Below are positions 12,972-26,313 of a stretch of 64,000 nt of DNA, piece after piece. Under the pieces are notes generated by a model that was given only the letters and a program-made list of their open reading frames with translations, made no database searches and was not told the DNA's origin. How positions within the stretch are numbered: position 1 is the stretch's first letter; each line of letters begins with the position of its first letter. The position numbers were made by a program, and so were the translations under genes. Source of the stretch: Epiperipatus broadwayi (lineage: Eukaryota; Onychophora; Udeonychophora; Euonychophora; Peripatidae); the NCBI GenBank assembly GCA_028023455.1, contig JAQFVV010012418.1, forward strand, positions 10,111,279-10,175,278. Direction: 5' to 3'.

Positions 12972-15900
12972 AACAACCTATGTTTTACTACACATCTAAC
13001 ACACTTCCTAGTATTAGATAATACAAATATATATATATAATATATTTATGTATAATTGTATTCTATAAAATTATAAGTGATAGTGAAATGTAAAATAAAC
13101 ATAGATTATGATTTTTATTCATATCTTAATTAAATGACTGTCTAGCATTATACATTGGTATGTTAACATGTATATAAATTTACAATTTTAGTTATTTCCA
13201 TACATATATATTGAAATTATGAAAATATGGTGAAATAAATTAAAATTTGTACTTAAAACTTATTGAGAATAAAATAAGTTCAAATCCCATTTTTTTCTTG
13301 TTCACTGACATGGTTAGTATTGTACCATTTTTATATATATATATATGGTTATCATATATATATATTCTAACCTAATAAAATTTGATGAGATTCTGAATTC
13401 AGACGCTTCCGTATAGCACGGTATAGGACGGGTGACAAACCCTATATTACTTAATATCTCTTCGACGTTAGGTTAGTTATAATAATTCAGCTACAGCGAT
13501 ATGCAGTTCAGACAGAGATAGAATTAAAAAAAATTACCATTAATAAAATAAATTTAAAAAGAAAATTTAGAATAACTAACATTCTTTCTCTATCCAAAAC
13601 ACATTCTCCGAGCTGTAAGTACTTGCACTGTTCGACAATGATGATGATGATTTCATGTCATTGTTAATATTACTGACTAAAATAAACATTCATTAATTTG
13701 CCAATATGATCTCAATATTTTTATTATTATACAATTAGAAGTTTCAATCTCTTAAGCCATGCCACGCTTGTAATATTGATCATAATGAATCAATTCTTAA
13801 TTTAAGAGCACTTATAATAATGTCACTAATCTCAGGGTTCTCTGTTATATTTAATGAAAAATGCTCGGCAGTATTGTGTTGTCGCATATGACTGACATTC
13901 TGGTCAGCTATAGGAAACATTTACTTTATTTAAATTCTAGGTATCTTCATCCACATATCAACTATTATAATATTTAAAGAGATGATAACCATATTCAATA
14001 ACAACACATAATTTTGAATAATAAAGCCCTTTTATCCAGAATCTCAGTCGGAATGATGAAAAGACAAGGGTGCTTTTGTGTCCTTCCATCATCCATGACA
14101 ACACAATAATTTAACTAAAATTTATTCCTTAGACACTTCACTTAAATGTGTACGAAACAATGTGCAAACAAAACCTACTAGTTTGGGAATAAAGTGATTT
14201 TACACACATGTAAAATAAAATGTCCTGGTCTGAAGTTTCCAATTCCACAAATAATTCTTATTAAATTAAAATATACTGAAATATTCTGATCTGCTTACAA
14301 TTGTCTATCTGGTGTATTGAATTTAAGATTTCATAAATGATTTTGGACTCAAGAAAGTATTGCAAGTATTATGCCAATACACTTTTATTTAGCACATAAG
14401 AAAAATGACTCAAAACAACTTGTAACAAGACTATAATTTATTATTAAATTTTAACAAGATTATGATTTATTATTACAGTTTAACAAAGCTATCCTTATGA
14501 TTAACATAATAAACAAACATATACAATTTATTCGATCCCATATGGATAAAACAAAATATAACATTAATTCGTCTATACTTTTAGACCTGGATTCGAACTA
14601 CTTCTTCATCTTCTTTTTACATTTATGCAAATTGAATATAACAAAATAAATATTATTATCGATACATCAACTCATCCATTTAGTGTATCTTATATGAACG
14701 GCTGCTTAACTTTATTAACTCACTATTTGTTTTAAAATAAAAATAATCTGATTCTAGGCAATGCGTACAAACGATTTTTATTATCATATCATTTAATTAA
14801 ATGATAGTTTTTATTTAGATAACTTATTATAATTTATGGGTTATTTATCAGAAGTTACACTTATTATTTTAATATTTACCTTAATAACAACTGAAGTTGT
14901 TATACACATTGTATTCCTCAGTATAAGTTATATTGTGAGTGCTACTTAATCATAAACCCGAATTAAACTTAGTATTTGAACCCTCCATTGGCAAATAAAA
15001 ATTTCTAAATCACGCAATTTTAAACTTGCTCTCTCCATTGACTTACGTGTGGATTACCAGCACTATTCCGCTGCACAATCCAGACATTGATCATATATAC
15101 TAGCACGCTATTTTTACTAAATGGATCATGAGGAATTAACCTCCAATATACCCGTTATCTTGCCATAACTTTCTAAACAAAACACAATATTCAACACCTT
15201 CCGTGGTGGAATTATCTCTATTTTCTCATGAGGAATATGGAATAACACTGAAGGTCTGTAGAGTTAACTACTATATTAAAATAGTTTGGTGGGTCCTTGC
15301 CTCTTACTTGGGCATAATAGGAACGCACACCAAATATAATCCTCTCCTGGGATTTTAACGAATGAAATACACTAAATACGATATAAATTATTGATCGTCC
15401 TAACTCTGAGAAGCGATCACTTGGGTTATAAACATACCCGAATACTAGATTTATCTATTCCCCTCATGGAAAATAAAGCTTTTGGGGAGATCATTTTCCA
15501 TCCCACAAAATAGATACATTACAATTATTACTTATGCGAATCTTAAGCATATACCAATGTTATATCGGGGCAAGACAAGCAAATACACTAATTACACTAA
15601 ATTTATGTTCCAGGGTATACTTAGATCAACGTCTGAAATCAATGGATATCACAGAGTTAACTATAATAATTTTCACCTTTGCCAAAGAAACATTCAACAA
15701 GTAATTGGTAGTATAGTATCTTGAACTCAATCAAGTGAATGCATTAATAAAGAATAATTGGGAATAAGTTCTTCAATTAACATAGTATAAATTTGTTTCA
15801 AACTTTAAATAAGTAATATCCTGAATAGCACTTCTCTTTAATTACTTCTGATAATTTTAACTAGATATTTTACCTATTAAGTATCTGAATTTTTCTTCTT

Positions 15901-18900
15901 TTACGCATCGAACATATAAATTTATACCCATAATGCATATTATAAGTAAACACATTTTAAAAAAAAAATATTTTTTTTTTTATGTCGAATATAAATTTAA
16001 CTTAGAATAATTACATGAAAACATACCTTTATGATTACAAGGTCATTTAAATATTACTTGAATATACAGCCTTTAACCTGTAGATATAAAAAAAAATACA
16101 CATAATTTTACAAATTAGTAAAAAAAATCATTACTTAACAAGTGCTTATTATCTCACTAGAAAAATGTTTTTCCGTTGGGCAATTTATCTAGATGAAGAA
16201 CTTGATCCATTCGTAGTTCACGAAGCAAATTTAAAACAAGCAACACAATTTATTATTTCATTTATATAAAAGTTGCCTCCATTCTGGTGCAATTAATAAA
16301 TTAGGCAAAGAAAACAGCAGCGTTGGATGTTAACTCTTCCTTGAATTAACTGATATAATTTTGGGATCCAAGAAAACAATACATATTTTAACATGACAAA
16401 TATTTGATGATAGATGATCACATATACAATTCTTTTCTTTTTACTATTGGCGATACGTATCATTTTTAGCTAGCTGGCTTATGAATAAAATAGTGCGCGA
16501 ATTTTCCAAAATACTTTTATTATAAGGACTGCAGCTGACTTACGTGGATATAAAGTTTTAACAAATCCAATTTATGTATAATATAACATATTATATTATG
16601 GTGATAATTAAATCACTAATGTTTGTAGTTTTTATTCCTACTCTAGGAATTGTAATTTGTCTTTAATAAGGAATTCTCCGTAAAATGCACACATACAAAT
16701 TTTCTAATATTTGCCTTGAGAAAATTTATATTTTCTTTTTAAAAAATATACAGGTGCATAAGTAAATATCCTTGATCATTAATATTATTTTTAGATAATT
16801 TTCAGTGAATAAAACATATTTTAACGTGGGGAAATTACATTAATTTTCAAAGCAGACAATTTCTTTTATAAAGAGCGCGAAATTTTCTAGTTAACTTTCC
16901 TTGGCTTTTATAATATGTCTTTTAATTATAATTTTTCTTTTATACCATGAAAAGATAATTAAATGAGGTAAAGTTAACAAATCATTGATTATTTCCTGGA
17001 AATTACTTATATTACTTAGTTTAAATATAATGACACTTTCCGTGATTGCTGTAGTTAATACGGTCATTTTGAACTTTAGCATAAGATAGTACATTTTTGC
17101 ATATAAAAAGCTTTAAAATAGGTAGATGGCCACAGAAAACAGAATATCTTATCAAATAGGATTAGCAACGCATGATATTATTAAAAATTTACTGGACTTA
17201 TATTTATTTCTGCAATAAAAATAATAAAAAATTTGTTACTGAATTTCAGTACTGCTTCCTCCTTGTAAAACTAAAGTCAGACTAAACTTTCTTCAAAATT
17301 TGGCGGTCTTCTTTTAGCGACCTCTTACAGAAAAATAATCATTTAATTATACATAAACAAAGGAAAGGAAAAAAAAAACTTATTACAGTCATATATTTTT
17401 CCGTATGATTTAAATAAATTACAAAGTAATTTGACAAATAATGAAAAATAATAAATACATTCAATTAACAATGTTTATTAGTGATGTATAATTCTGTATA
17501 CATTATTATCTAAAATAATTTAAAAATTACCAGAAGTTATTGTGTTTTATGATAAGATACTCATCTACTCTCCCTCTACCCATCCAAAATCAATTACTGT
17601 TTATAATATGTGCCTTTATACTATATTAAATTGCTCTTATTGTTAATATTTTTAATTAAATTATTCATGCTCTTCTTCAAAATGACATTGGATTACCAAA
17701 TTTATTAGTTATTTGCTTAAAATACGTTAAAGTGAGTAAATAGCATACTTTATTAATCACTTAATATTATTATTATTTTACTTTTTTATTTCCTAGAAAA
17801 GGATTGCATTGTTTTCCTGTGGAAACAATGCCAAATAAACCAAGTGTCAATAACACTAGGTTACAATATATATAGGGTGTTCAGGCTTATTGGCATTGGG
17901 TAAGAGTTAACAGAAGTAAAATTTAAAAACTATCAATGAACACAATTTTTATTTTTTTATTAGTTAGTGTAATTCTTTTTGTGTGCATACAATGAAAGTT
18001 ACTTGTCTTTAAAATTTATTTAATCAAAGTTATGTTGATATTGAAAAGTGCATACGGATGGTTATTCAGATAAAAAAAAGTTATAAATGAAAGAGATTAA
18101 AATCAAAGTGATGTTCTCACTGCTAATTAAAGATGGATGAAGTAACTGATAAAAAGACTTTGTAACTAACAACTAACAAGGAATGTAGAAGATTATAGAA
18201 TAATAAAACTAAATATAAAGAATATGCAGGATCTCTCAAAATGATTGTGTATAGTATAAAAGGAGCAAACAAGTTTAGAAGTGGTCTTTTTACCTATGTT
18301 TTGCTGACTGTTCTTTTGTGCAGCATGTTTAAAGCTATAATAAAATGCTATCATCTAGAACTATTAAGCTAAATCTATTCTCCATGGGTGATTAGATGCA
18401 GATCTTTGCTGGCACCTCTCAGAAAAGTCACTTAAACCTTCATCTAGCCTTATTTAAATATGGAAGTAATACCAGAATGAAACCATAAACCAACACTGTG
18501 GACTACTCATTGAATGGAACCAGACTTCTATGATAATCAATCATCTATGTAAACACTTGAAGCTTAATGGTAAGTTAATGGCCATAACTCCTATCTATAG
18601 AAAAAGAGATTTGCGAACTGAATTTTAAATAATAAACAATGGAAAGAGAGATATTTGTTATTTAAGACTTCAAAGTGAGATATTTGAATTCAATGGTTAA
18701 GATAATTATCTGAATATGTGTGTATGTGTTTCTATCCAATATTATAATTTTATTATTATAAGTGTTTAAATGTTTAATATGTTGTAATAAACATTTACTA
18801 CTAATATAAAACTTTCATTGTATGTGCCTTTATTTTTAGTTAGTTTTGAGTGTTAGATTGTATTATTTAGTTTTAAAGAAGTGTATAAATTACCATGCCA

Positions 18901-19200
18901 ATATGCTTTAATAATTAAACCCTGGGAGAAATATTTTCTGAAAATAAAATAATTAATTGACAGAAAATCATAATCCCTTTCTTTTTAAGTATTTGCTTTG
19001 TAAGTTACAATGTGCTTTGAGCAGAATCAGTGAGTCAGTCAACTCTGGCGACCTTAAAATATAAATTAAAAACTGATTCCGCCAGCAATTCAAATCATAA
19101 ATAATATTAGATTGAGTTAATCAGGAAATATAGCTATGTTTTTTTAGAAATGTAAATGAAATATTTTTTGTTTTCATAGCTTGATTAACTTACACATTCT
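12972..19200. other. Non-coding sequence, no gene recognised
   Basis: 13.4-16.7 kb is less simple in sequence than its surroundings and has scattered GC-richer words, but no frame longer than about 80 codons and no recognisable domain. A roughly 29-bp block is duplicated in tandem at 14426-14483 (taacaaga..ataatttattatta). I see nothing else to annotate. Confidence 0.4.
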
Positions 19201-19520
19201 AGTGTGTAATAGTAGGCCTAACAAAACATAAAAATGTTGGAATATGGATAAAGAATTTTTGATGAAAGTAACCTAAGTATAAATGGAAATAAGCCTAAGT
19301 GTTTGAGATTTTTTAAACATATTTTGTTAGTTTTTACATATAGATCTGAGATTTGAATAATTAATAAAAGAGCTCAACAGAGATTTTTGATAAATGCATT
19401 ATTGTAAATAACAAATTAGAATTGAAAAAGAAATATGTGGCTGAAAGAATATACAGATAGCATTGAAGTTATTAAAAGAATTTAGACTTGAAGATACACC
19501 GGATCTTATTGTAAGTGATG
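19200..19520 (+). pseudogene. Possible relic of an RTE-type LINE C-terminus
   Basis: Broken plus-strand translation around 19270-19400 gives fragments of the type ...LRFFKHILLVFTYRSEI...INKRAQQR. These resemble the region after the RT core in RTE-like LINEs, where a Tyr-x-x-Glu block follows an LPV-like segment. The same pattern is clearer in the relic at 20.7-21.9 kb. Several stops and frameshifts are present. The call rests on weak similarity judged by eye; chance is possible. Confidence 0.35.
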
Positions 19521-20739
19521 ATAAATGGACAGTTTAAGATTTTATTTAAATTCCAAAAAATTATAAAAGATGTAGAAAAAGACTATAACTAGATAGATTA
19601 ATAAAACTGTTGAAATGATGTTAAGTAAAAAGCTATAAGATTGGAAAATCTGGATTAAACATGGAAGTACAACCCATAGTGATTGAAAATAATTGAAAGA
19701 TATATTATATTTTATACACCTCTTTATATGCTTCACGTACTTTTTAGGTTTAAATACTCAATTGTGTTTTGATTGTGTATAATGTAAAAATATTTATAAA
19801 TATTAAAAGCAGAACATTGTTCATTATTCAAATTTAAATTCTCATTAAATATCTTCTTTTACTTATTATTTGTTTTAAAAATTGCTATTTATTTTTACAA
19901 TTATACAAATTTCAAAAGAAAATAATTTTTGTGTTTTTTATTTTATTTCATTGATTTCTTTTGATATTTTTAATATTGATTTTCAGTCTATAAAGAAATA
20001 TTTATTTTTTATTTTTTAACGCTAATCTACTTAGCATCTGAAATTCTAAATCATTGAATTATCCACTTTGGTCTGACGTTTTTTATTAGCAAAATCTCTA
20101 ACAGACTAAATTTATTTTTAAAGAAATTTATTTCTATCAGATTTGAAAGCAGGTATAGAGTTTCGTGAGGTCTTTCATCTCTGCAATCATTTGCTTCCCC
20201 TATTCTGCTTCTTTCATTAAATCAATTAAACATTAATGTTTAGTGGGGGAAAACTTTACTATTTGATAAATTGTTAAAAATATATAATGTTTACACCTGC
20301 ACTTTAGCAAGCTTGTCTACAGATTTAAGGCACAAATAAATACTCAAGACAAGTAAAAACTTATCAAATAATAGGACATAGCATTAACGTGATTTCACGT
20401 TTTATTGTAATACTTTGTAGCAGAAGGAGTGAAGGCTATGTCAGAAAGACTGCATTTGCAAAGATTTGTTTAGCAAATTAATCAAAGGTAAGAAATTGAA
20501 GCATTTCTAAAAAAGTTTCACGAGTCTTTATCAATGAAAGAAAATATCTAACAACTATATAACAGGTTAATATATTTGTAAAGCAGCAGCAATTAAGATA
20601 AATCATGACCCTCTACAGAAACCTATCTAAGTTTTGCTTTTACTATAATTGATTGACTGTTTAAATAAAGTGGCCTCTGTCGCAGGGAAAGATATTAAAT
20701 TATTTGGCTGCTGGTTTCTGATATCTATTCACATGTTTT

Positions 20740-21860
20740 AAACTATTTATAAAAATGCCAAAAAAAAAAAAAAAACCATTGAGAGAAGTTATACAAAGAA
20801 ACATTGAATATAAGTTGCCATTATACATCGGATTTGTAGATTATGAAAAAAGCATTTGATTTTAAAGCTCTTCTACAATGATTAAAACTTTGGACTATCA
20901 ATATATAGAGCCAGGATGTTGTCATATTCTAAAAACTATTTACCAAAATACAAGAGCAATGATTAGATTACATGGTGATACAAAAAGATTAATACTGAGA
21001 AGGATATATGAAAGGGTGATTCTATTTTTCCAAAACATTTTAAAGTAATTTTACAAGAAGTATTTTTGTGGATTAAAATGGTAAGCTAATAAAAATAAAT
21101 AATTATTTAAATTATGTAGATTGTGCAGATATGATTGTTTTTAGAAATAATGCTTCAGAGCTTCAAAGAATGCAAGAATTATCAGATGAAAGTAAGAAAA
21201 TAGGATTAAAGATAAATGCTTAAAACACTAAATAAACATTCAATGGATTTTTTTCAGAAGAAGAAAATAAAGATTGATAAACATTCTACAAATACCTTTA
21301 CTTATGCTAACCTAATGAATAAAAATAATAATAGAAAATGAAATTTGGATGAAGTGGTTTTGGTAGAAATAACTTAATATTAAAAGGAAATATACTTATG
21401 AATTTGAAAAGAACAATTTTTAATAGACATGTTTTATCAGTTCTTAATTATGAATCTGAGATTTGGATGTGTAACAAAAGATATATACAGTGATTTGAGA
21501 CAACTCAATAAATTATGAAGAGATGTATATTAGGGATAATAATAAAGATCAAAAATAAAATACAATGGTGAAAAAACAAACAAGTCTCACTGAAAACATT
21601 GAAAGAAATAAGAAAATGAAACAAAGCTGGGATAAACATAAGAGGCTTTCATGTTGCAGTGAATTGGTAATGACTTAAAATAATAGTTGACTGAATTAAT
21701 ATAAAACAACATGAGAAAGTAATATTTTAAAGTTTCATTGGGCATAGTGAAGAATATTCTGAATGTTTTAAATATTACTGGAATTACTGGTGAAATAAGA
21801 ATTAAACTCGTAGAAAAATTCATTGTAATTTCCAAGAATGCATTATAAGAGATATGATTA
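20740..21860 (+). pseudogene. RTE-type LINE reverse transcriptase relic
   Basis: Translating in shifting plus-strand frames gives the ordered landmarks of a LINE RT. Near 20830 is LPLYIGFVDYEKS (motif A region, normally FVDYEKAFD). Near 21110-21220 is YVDCADMIVFRNNASELQRM, then QELSDESKKIGLKINA (the motif C to D region, where YADD is expected; the degenerate form here lacks an intact YADD). Near 21390-21510 is LKRTIFNRHVLSVLNYESEIW, the connection region typical of RTE-like elements. Stops and indels occur throughout, and no endonuclease domain or 5' end is recognisable. RT would copy the element RNA at a nicked target; this copy cannot make it. Confidence 0.75.
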
Positions 21861-22144
21861 TTCTGAATGCCAAAAGTAATCTATAGAAAGTCATAATTGA
21901 ATAGAAATTATTTTAATTGAAATCTAAACATCTTCATAGTAAAAAAGATTTTTTATGAAACTTTATAATTATATATGTAATCTATATATACAATGCAATG
22001 AAATTAACAAATAATTTTATTTTATAAATGACTCATTATAATTTATACAATTGTTAAAAATGATATTAATGACATTGAAAATTGTTTGCATGAAATTTGT
22101 TTGGAGTAATAATTGATGTAGATAATAGTTACTTCTGATGAAAC

Positions 22145-22410
22145 AATCTTGTGGTCATCATAAGTTGATGCTAATTTGATTTTTTAATAATAAATTATAT
22201 ATATATTGTAGGGTATTAAGTTCAAACCCTACATAACAAATTCCCAAGGACCTCAGAATGTGGGAGAAATATTTGTTTGTCTATTCAACCTTGTGGTCAT
22301 TGTAAGTTGATGCTAATTTGATTTATTAATAATATATATATAACCCTGTATAGCAAATTCCCAAAGGCCTCAGAATGTGGAAGAAATATTTGTTTCTCTA
22401 TTCAACTTTG
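22145..22410. repeat. Tandem pair of SINE-like tails
   Basis: The block starting ttgtggtcat..aagttgatgc at about 22150 repeats at about 22290. Each copy continues through a short TA run and caaattcccaa..cctcagaatgtgg to gtctattcaac or ctctattcaac. The first copy retains a B-box-like aagttcaaaccct that the second lacks. This looks like a duplicated SINE fragment. Confidence 0.65.
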
Positions 22411-22793
22411 TATTAGTAAAGGAGGATAATATATACTTTGGATGGTTTAATAGTTGTACTTAAAAGTTAGAATTTTAAAGCCCAGATAAATAGTTGTCTG
22501 TAGACACAAATTCAATAAATCATTTTTCTAAGTTTGCTTCAACCATCTTTATAATATTCTATCCATCATCCATTTTATGACTTGTATAATCAAGCCAAAT
22601 GTCAGTATATTCATTATTAAAATTATAGACAAATAAACCCACAAAGTATATTATTTATATCTGTAACTTATTAAAATCTTCATTTCAATATATATATATA
22701 TAACTGAATATTTGTAAATACAGTAACTAAATAATTAAAAAAATATTTTATCCACTTAGGAGTGCTTTTGATTATCCCAGTAATCTGTGTCAA

Positions 22794-23900
22794 CTAAAGC
22801 TTTGAAATGCTAACTTTTCCACAATTCCGTGATTTTAACGCTTGCCTGTTAATTAAGTCATGTTTATATTTGTATATTAGCATAGCTTCCTTTATTTTTC
22901 TTTTATTGTTATTTTTTTCAATTTGCAATATTTTTGCACTGTTAAAATTGAAGTCAAAACCATAAATACATGATTTATTATGGTCGTAAAAAACAGATGC
23001 TGAAATATTATTATCTACTATGCAATCTTGTTTCAATTTCTGAACATGTTTTAATAATAGCAAGTGTTTTTTAGTTGTTTTTTTCAACATACATTTAGAT
23101 GCACCTATACATCCATTGCCACACCTACATATCCATTTATAAATGACACAATTTTTATTTATAAATGAGGTTTTATCTTTGGAGTTATTTATTAATTTGT
23201 TTAATGTAGGAGGTGTGTAAAATGCAATGTCACATATATCTTTATAAATTTTCCTTATAAATTTTACTTGATAATTTGAAATATATGGGATTGATATCCA
23301 TATTTTTTTTATTAACAGGAGAATCAATATTATTATTAAAATTTTTATTTTTATATTTTGTATTAAAATTCTCTAATAACATTATATATATATGATTATA
23401 AATGTATCCAACATTTATTTGAATATATTTCAATAGTTTTGCCTTTATCTGATGAATATTTGCAAAGACTATTATTTCTAAATAAGAAGGACTTCAAACC
23501 TGCCATTTTGTGTGACATTGGCACTTTTGATTTATATGGAATATTACCTCTTTTTACTATTGGTTTAATGGTCATACAATAATCCAGCATGCATTGCTTT
23601 CTTGTTATTTTAAGATCAAGAAACTGAATGCACATTAAATCTTCATCTGTTTTTAATCCATCTTAGGCCTTTCAAACAATTTAATTCCTTAAACAACTCA
23701 TTAATTGTATTTGGTTTATCACATACAAAAACATCATCAACATATCGATAATATGCAGTAATATTTTTTTTGATAATATTCCTTTTTCAAAATATTTTCT
23801 TCATATGTAGAAATTATAAAATTACATATTTGAGCAACAGTAGGTAATCACATGGGCCATCTGTTACACATTTTCTAAAAATCCTTATAAAAAACATTGC
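22794..23900 (-). pseudogene. PLE1 RT plus GIY-YIG protein, broken
   Basis: Reading from the right on the minus strand, in several frames: MGHVITYCCSN (degenerate motif B, usually GSPLSP.LANI), then AYYRYVDDVFV near 23720-23760 with the YVDD catalytic pair. Next is IQFLDLKITRK near 23620 (motif E, FLD), then NIPYKSKVPMSHK. A 177-codon frame at 22794-23327 contains CVIYKWICRCGNGCIGASK, a decayed GIY-YIG core: GIVY has become CVIY, YIG has become CIG, and the Cys pair is retained. It ends with KRKIKEAMLI, which carries the conserved Glu of this nuclease family. At least two frameshifts separate the pieces and the N-terminus is missing. Confidence 0.85.
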
Positions 23901-24015
23901 AAATTGAAAAAAATAACAATAAAAGAAAAATAAAGGAAGCTATGCTAATATACAAATATAAACATGACTTAATTAATAGGCAAACAGCAAACATTAAGAT
24001 CATGGAATTGTGGGA
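23897..24015 (+). pseudogene. PLE1 right-arm fragment (C-terminal codons)
   Basis: The plus strand encodes QIEKNNNKRKIKEAMLIYKY and the following residues of the PLE1 C-terminus, in the opposite orientation to the main copy. An ACA-type insertion alters the end. Only the last roughly 40 codons and the tail are present. Confidence 0.75.
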
Positions 24016-24124
24016 AAGTTAGCATTTCAAAAGCTTTAGTTGACACAAATTACTGGGATAATCGAAAGTGGATAAAATATTTTTTTAATTATTTAGTTAG
24101 TATATTTACAAATATTCAGTTATA

Positions 24125-24917
24125 TAATTATGTATATTGCTTTAAAAATACAGACATTGAATCATAATATATATTGTAACAGTCAAGTTTGTACATTCGC
24201 ATAACAGAATTCAGAATCCAAGCAAAAAAGACTGAAGCTGACCAGACTAGGATGGTGACATCCCAAGTCTGACCACCCTTCAACTCATGAGCCAGGATTC
24301 CAAGACTCAAGACCCTACAAATGACCACCTTAAAATTACATGCAGTATACCTCTTTCCACATGGCCGACATAGGTCATGGAGGCGCAATAAGACTCTGAT
24401 GAATGAAAGAAAGGTTCATAATTGACTAAAATATCACTAATTTAATTTAACTTAATGCATAGTTTTCACATATATAGACTATAAATAGTAATTAGAATTG
24501 GATTAAATTAGATCAATAATGAGACAGAGAATGAAATACATTAAACTAATTATACATTTATTTGCAATTGGCATGAAATTGATGTTTTACACATTTCAGC
24601 ATCGAATGTACGCAAACATTGGGTGAATAAGAGAACACATTCTCTTTTTATATACAATTCAAAATAGCTTTGTATAAATAATTTCATTTAATTTTCATAC
24701 ATGGGTTTAACAAATGCCCATATTATTAGTTGCTTTACAATTAATACATAATCAATCACTACGTTATGTCTATAAATCTAGTTAAGACAAATCCTACTAC
24801 ATTTGTGGCTGTTATATAAATAATTATATTGAACTTTGATCATGAATTCATTTACTAAATATACAATATGCCTTAATAATGAGTGCATAAACCAGATCAA
24901 GTAACGATCAATCGATC
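24125..24917. other. Intergenic sequence with a moderately GC-richer patch
   Basis: 24210-24400 is richer in GC than its surroundings but gives no recognisable protein or RNA on either strand. The segment ttcagttatata..tatattgctttaaaaatacagacat at about 24112-24165 is repeated at about 49468-49525, so it belongs to a dispersed repeat, possibly the outer flank of PLE1. Confidence 0.45.
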
Positions 24918-25012
24918 ATGGCTTTCGAGAGAAAATTTCAGAATGCTGAAAGCGTTATGTTAAGATGGGAGAGTTGGCTGAATAAGATTTTACCAAGGTG
25001 CTATGGCACAGG
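24918..25012 (+). CDS. Candidate host first exon (speculative)
   Basis: An ATG at 24918 opens a 31-codon frame of ordinary composition (MAFERKFQNAESVMLRWESW, then LNKILPRCYGT). The frame runs into ACAG followed by GTAAATAA at 25013, a good match to a splice donor. The GC content is well above that of the flanks. I recognise no domain and can see no partner exon in matching phase, so this could equally be a fortuitous frame or part of a non-coding transcript. Confidence 0.25.
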
Positions 25013-26056
25013 TAAATAATAATAGGAAAAGTTGCTCTGCAGATGGATGAAATAACTTCAGTGTTCTTGCAACAAATGCTGGTACCCTGTAACCGATCGC
25101 AATGCTGCGTGAAAAGGAACATTGTGTTCAGGAATGGTGGGGAACTTACGTGCTAACCTGGCCTTGGCTCAGGCTTCGCTACTGCTCTACCCTATAAGAG
25201 AAGATGTGCTGGCAACACCGTGGCTCCATCTTGAGATACGTGTATTACGTATATCAGCAAAACGAGAATAATTTTATAAAATAATATATCACATCCACCA
25301 AGCAAAGAATAGTATATTTCATACTATGAAATACGAGTTAATAGCATATTAGCTCTATCAAATTGGGACCAACTCTTGTGTAGCTTGATAATAAATGTCT
25401 ATGCTACTAAAAGGGAATATTAATACATCTGTACTTTGACATGCTCAATCTATTAAGTTATTTATAGATAATAAATATTTAAGGAGGGAAAGTATATTTC
25501 TATGGACTTAAGAACTTAAATGTCAAATATACTTATAAATACGTTCAAGGCTAAATTTAATTCTTAAATAAAACTATAAGGTTAAGTTTTTAAATGGTTG
25601 ATTAAAAGAGCCACATTTCACATATTAAATCATTTAAATAATAAAAAAATAGGATTTCGAAACAGCGCAGAAAGTTGACACTATAAACAAATTACACGAA
25701 GATTTTCAAATAATATCTTCTTAAAAACATGAAATTAAGTGCCCACTGTTTCGAAATATTGGCATATAAAATATAATAAGCATTCAAAATAAGCAAAGAA
25801 ATATAGACACAACTGCAGTGATATAACTTTAAACTAAATAATTTACTTTGAAGTGAATGCAAAATATAAATAAGTCAGATTATTTAAACTTTAACAACAT
25901 TAAATTTTGATAGCAATTGACATATTTAAAATATTAAATGGATTTTAAGTTTTGATTACATTTAGCTTTATCATTATTTTAAAAAGAGAGTTAGCTAACT
26001 TATATAGATATATTTACATAAAGAATTACACAGAATTACACAGAGCACTGCCGTTT
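25013..26056. other. GC-richer patch then AT-rich sequence
   Basis: 25060-25240 is a patch of near-balanced base composition with no long frame on either strand. It may be transcribed unique sequence next to the candidate exon. The rest to 26056 is AT-rich with nothing recognised. Confidence 0.4.
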
Positions 26057-26313
26057 GAAAAATAAAACGGTACCAGTATTATTTATCTGGACTGCAAGTT
26101 CTTGGCTGTATGTTTGGTGAGTTTGACTGGGCGGCTGGTGGCATCATCTTTCCCATCATGTTAGGCTTGTCTCTTTTATCAGCATGGTGGTGGTTTAGGC
26201 ATTTCGATGACAGAAACCCCATTCTCCTGTGGAGTAACAGCAACAAAATGCCCGCTTTTAACCGGACATATTATACATTAACAATTGTGAAGACTGTCTG
26301 CAATTCTCACTAA
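26057..26313 (+). CDS. Candidate exon encoding a hydrophobic segment (speculative)
   Basis: A plus-strand frame is open from just after a TGA near 26056 to the stop at 26311. It reads YQYYLSGLQVLGCMFGEFDW, then AAGGIIFPIMLGLSLLSAWW and a charged stretch (WFRHFDDRNP). GIIFPIMLGLSLLSAWWWF could be a membrane span. Base composition is near 50% GC from 26100 to 26260, unlike the surroundings, which suggests a constrained exon. Splice sites are not clear: CCAG at 26078 and CTGCAAG near 26098 are only weak acceptors. I do not recognise the family. Confidence 0.3.

Larger units (their letters stand above)
22685..24124. mobile_element. PLE1: decayed Penelope-like element, inverted partial pair
   Basis: A minus-strand copy runs from about 23900 down to 22685. 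The reverse complement of its last 230 bp or so (22685-22935) reappears at 23897-24124. Shared blocks include the C-terminal codons, the stop and the 3' tail (aaaatatttttttaattatt, acaaatattcagttatata). The pair is head-to-head with 3' ends outward. PLEs are retroelements whose RT and GIY-YIG nuclease are encoded in one protein. Confidence 0.8.

Noticed and set aside
15482-15724. 80-codon plus-strand open frame in the less AT-rich 13-17 kb region
   Set aside because: No domain, no change in codon composition at its ends and no splice signals I could trust.
24128-24388. 86-codon minus-strand frame in the GC-richer patch
   Set aside because: No recognisable domain or splice context; the left part is a dispersed repeat also found at 49.47 kb.
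24390-24425. CTGATGAATGAAAG as a hammerhead core
   Set aside because: GAAA follows immediately with no room for stem II, and stem I cannot form.
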